Below, piece by piece: positions 43,483-45,438 of a stretch of 45,438 nt of DNA. The translations under genes were made by a program, and so were the position numbers. How positions within the stretch are numbered: position 1 is the first letter of the stretch; every line of letters begins with the position of its first letter. Location: NCBI RefSeq assembly GCF_023184515.1, contig NZ_JAAHBP010000036.1:1-45438 (forward strand). The letters are read 5' to 3'. Source of the stretch: Streptomyces sp. D2-8. GTDB lineage: Bacteria > Actinomycetota > Actinomycetes > Streptomycetales > Streptomycetaceae. The notes beneath the pieces are model-generated. The model ran no database searches and had not been told where the DNA came from. It worked only from the letters and a program-made list of their open reading frames with translations.

Positions 43483-44270
43483 GGCTCTCCTGGACGGCAT
43501 TCACCGAACTGCTGCGCTGCACTCTGCTGGGCCACCTGCGCAACCGGCTGGCCCTGGTTCTGGCGGTCGTGTTCATCCCGGTCTGGATCGCCGTGGCACG
43601 CCTGTGCACCTCCGACGAAGTGGTGCGCATCTGGCTGGACGCCATCAGCGCCCCAGTCTTCACCCGCGCCAGCCAAGTGGCTCAGGTGGCCAGCGCGCTG
43701 GGCGCCGTCACCCTGGTCACCGGCTTCATCACCTTCACGGAGACCTTTCAGTCCCGGCAGGTGGACCGCCGTCTGCTGCTGGCCGGCTACCCCCGGCTTC
43801 CGATGCTGCTGGCCAAACTCGCTGCCGTCGCCCTCACCGCCGCCCTGCTGGCCTTCTACACCACGATCCTGCTGTGGATCTCCCTGCCCGTACGCCACGC
43901 GGGCTCCCTGGGACTGGCCCTTGCCGGCGCCGGCCTCGCCTACGGTGGCATTGGCCTTCTGCTCGGCTCTCTGGTCCGCGGCGAGCTGGAGGGCTTCTTC
44001 CTCATCATCATGCTCAGCCTGGTCGACACCGGCCTGCAGAACCCCGTCTTCAACACACTCATGGATGTGGCAGGCGTATCCGCGCTTCCTCTGTACGGCG
44101 TGAACCAGCTGGCGCTGAGCTCAGCCCTCACCCCACACATCCCCTGGTCCCACGGCCTGCTCTCCCTCACCTGGTCCGCAGCGACCGGCGCCCTGGCGCT
44201 GCTCGTCCTCCACAGCCACCGCCCTTCCCGCTCCCCGTGGCCACGCAGGTCGAGAGTCCAGGCAGGGTGA
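43479..44270 (+). CDS. ABC transporter permease
   Basis: This 263-residue protein has about six membrane helices (LVLAVVFIPVWIAVARL, ALGAVTLVTGFITF, LAAVALTAALLAFYTTILLWISL, LALAGAGLAYGGIGLLLG, FLIIMLSLVDTGLQ and a last one near the C-terminus). TTG 43479 is chosen: GAGGAGA is just upstream and the start overlaps the ATPase stop. This is an ABC-2-type exporter half; substrate unknown. Confidence 0.85.
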   Translation: MRLSWTAFTELLRCTLLGHLRNRLALVLAVVFIPVWIAVARLCTSDEVVRIWLDAISAPVFTRASQVAQVASALGAVTLVTGFITFTETFQSRQVDRRLLLAGYPRLPMLLAKLAAVALTAALLAFYTTILLWISLPVRHAGSLGLALAGAGLAYGGIGLLLGSLVRGELEGFFLIIMLSLVDTGLQNPVFNTLMDVAGVSALPLYGVNQLALSSALTPHIPWSHGLLSLTWSAATGALALLVLHSHRPSRSPWPRRSRVQAG

Positions 44271-44394
44271 TCACGGTGAGGGCTTGGTCTTCCTCCAGGG
44301 CCCTGGTTGCTGACACAGGGGCTGTCCGATCAACGGCTCTGGCCTGTAGCCGGTGGTGACCCCGGGTAGCCGTCCTGGATCATGATCTTGTGAT

Positions 44395-44480
44395 GGATGT
44401 CAACTCCCTCGTCGGCACGGTGTTCTCCGGGCTGTCGGTGCTGGTCGTGGAGGGGCACGGTGCCCTCCACGACCAGCGGC
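44395..44480 (+). pseudogene. Possible transposase N-terminal remnant (ISL3-like)
   Basis: From 44394 a frame reads MDVNSLVGTVFSGLSVLVVE, similar in style to the opening of ISL3-type transposases, then loses sense within the hairpin at 44441. Weak evidence; likely a relic. Confidence 0.25.
44441..44476. terminator. Strong hairpin between convergent genes
   Basis: A perfect 14-bp stem (44441-44454 with 44463-44476, beginning CTGGTCGTGG) encloses 8 bases. It can end transcription of the ABC operon and of the opposite strand. Confidence 0.75.
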
Positions 44481-44583
44481 GGACGGCGCGCCACGCGAGT
44501 CCAGAGGCCGCCACTGTCCACGCGGCCGCGGCGAACCGGCCCCAAGGGTACGGGCGGTCAGCCGCAGGTACGAGAAGACCGGC

Positions 44584-44745
44584 TCATTCCCCGTGCGCAG
44601 GCTTCGTCAGCTCTGCGTTGAACTGAGCGCCGATCAGGAGGGACAGATTGGAGAGCCACAGCCAGACCAGGAACACCACGACGCCTGCCAGTGAACCGTG
44701 CACGCGAGGGGCGACGTCAGAAGCAGAGAGCTCAGGACGAGTGCC
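44584..44745 (-). pseudogene. BrkB/YihY-family membrane protein C-terminal remnant
   Basis: The minus strand reads VHGSLAGVVVFLVWLWLSNL then SLLIGAQFNAELTKPAHGE and a stop. GSLAGVVVFLxWLWLxNLxLLxGAQxNAEL is the last helix of BrkB/YihY proteins. Upstream of about 44745 the frame loses any hydrophobic or family character, so only the tail survives. Confidence 0.7.
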
Positions 44746-45031
44746 GTGGCGATGATGAGCGCAGCGGCCGCGTCCGGCGCAATGCCACCCACCACCGAGC
44801 CGTGTGACCGTCTGCGTCATCCATGACGCCGATGTTCTCACTCTTCGGCCTCGGGCCACCATCCAGCACCGCGGTGCGGCAGAACCCGGCACACGTGCCG
44901 GGTTACCCGACCTGCTTGGGAAGGCGGGACGGCCGCGGGGGCCGCGGCCCCATGGCACCGCGCGGTGAACAGAGCGTGGAGATTCTCCTGTCCCTGTGCG
45001 CGAGGTGTCTCTGACCGGCGCAGCGCAGGGT
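44746..45031. other. Gene-free stretch before the rpoA-like gene
   Basis: About 285 bp, containing a 10-bp hairpin AACCCGGCAC / GTGCCGGGTT (44883-44904) that may terminate the rpoA-like transcript. No gene is recognised. Confidence 0.5.
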
Positions 45032-45438
45032 TCAGTATTGCCCGGTCTCCCCGAAACCCCCGTCCGAGTCGTCGTCCGCACCGAGTGCGGCGGCGGTCGG
45101 GTCGAATCCGGGCGGGCTGTCCTTGAGGCCCAAGCCCAGGCCGGCCAGCTTCGCCTTGACCTCGTCGATGGACTTCGCACCGAAGTTGCGGATGTCCATA
45201 AGGTCGGCCTCGGAGCGCGCGAGGAGTTCGCCCACGGAGTGGACGCCCTCGCGCTTGAGGCAGTTGTACGACCGAACGGTGAGTTCGAGCTCCTCGATCG
45301 GCAGGGCGAGGTCGGCGGCCAGGGCGGCGTCCGTGGGGGACGGGCCCATGTCGATGCCCTCGGCGTCGATGTTGAGCTCGCGGGCCAGACCGAACAGCTC
45401 GACCAGGGTCTTGCCGGCCGACGCCATGGCGTCACGCG
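45032..45438 (-). CDS. rpoA: RNA polymerase alpha subunit-like, C-terminal part; 5' end cut by window edge
   Basis: The frame is open to the window edge (RDAMASAGKTLVELFGLARE upstream of the first ATG), so it is the 3' part of a longer gene. It reads as the alpha C-terminal domain of actinobacterial RpoA: LPIEELELTVRSYNCLKREG, SVGELLARSEADLMDIRNFG, AKSIDEVKAKLAGLGLGLKD and the acidic tail ending GETGQY. The C-terminal domain contacts UP elements and activators. Canonical rpoA is followed by rplQ; here a BrkB relic and gene-free DNA follow, so this is likely a second, divergent rpoA copy. Whether the N-terminal assembly domain exists cannot be seen. Confidence 0.85.
   Translation of the reverse strand, partial: RDAMASAGKTLVELFGLARELNIDAEGIDMGPSPTDAALAADLALPIEELELTVRSYNCLKREGVHSVGELLARSEADLMDIRNFGAKSIDEVKAKLAGLGLGLKDSPPGFDPTAAALGADDDSDGGFGETGQY

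Overview
The window is high-GC DNA with frequent GTG and TTG starts, ATGA-overlapping operons and actinobacterial protein families (DosR-type regulators, Acg-type nitroreductases, small CspA proteins followed by long hairpins, an RpoA tail of actinobacterial type). I read it as chromosomal DNA of a Streptomyces or close relative. Both edges cut genes: a P-type ATPase on the left and an RNA polymerase alpha-like gene on the right.

Bases 1-34200 look like one hypoxia/nitrate/nitric-oxide island. From the left: a cation P-type ATPase, a DosR/OsdR-like response regulator, GAPDH, two Acg-like nitroreductase-fold proteins, a minus-strand methyltransferase-cupin pair, a minus-strand narGHJI operon followed by a VKOR-family protein (nar1), a hemerythrin, a small membrane protein, a radical SAM/SPASM protein, a copper nitrite reductase fused to a large membrane domain, a small membrane protein, a minus-strand PPOX-type flavoprotein, NarK, a second hemerythrin, a second narGHJI operon on the plus strand (nar2), and a DosS-like sensor kinase that keeps the heme-ligand histidine. 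A recurring 14-bp motif, approximately GGGMC-N4-GGCCC, lies upstream of the regulator, GAPDH, both Acg genes, the methyltransferase, narG1, the radical SAM-nirK operon, the PPOX gene and narK. It resembles DosR/OsdR operators and often occurs in pairs about 2 or 3 helical turns apart. The model is inference: Nar makes nitrite, the NirK fusion makes NO, and the kinase that can sense NO/O2 sits in the same island and feeds the regulator that binds the boxes.

Bases 34200-41300 form a cold-shock/accessory region. It holds a ricin-fold protein, two nearly identical cspA genes with strong terminators, a DEAD-box helicase, a CBS-domain protein, a small unknown protein and a MerR-like regulator. Bases 41300-45438 hold a flavin monooxygenase, an ABC exporter pair and an rpoA-like gene outside any ribosomal-protein context.

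The island is littered with gene remnants: a ptsI tail, a universal stress protein tail, a DUF2249 piece, possible GNAT and ISL3 fragments, an RsbW-like ATPase with a frameshift, a hemolysin III gene with frameshifts and a BrkB tail. This suggests repeated insertion and decay around a conserved core. No tRNA, rRNA or CRISPR array was seen. Searches could not be run, so family calls rest on motifs read by eye.
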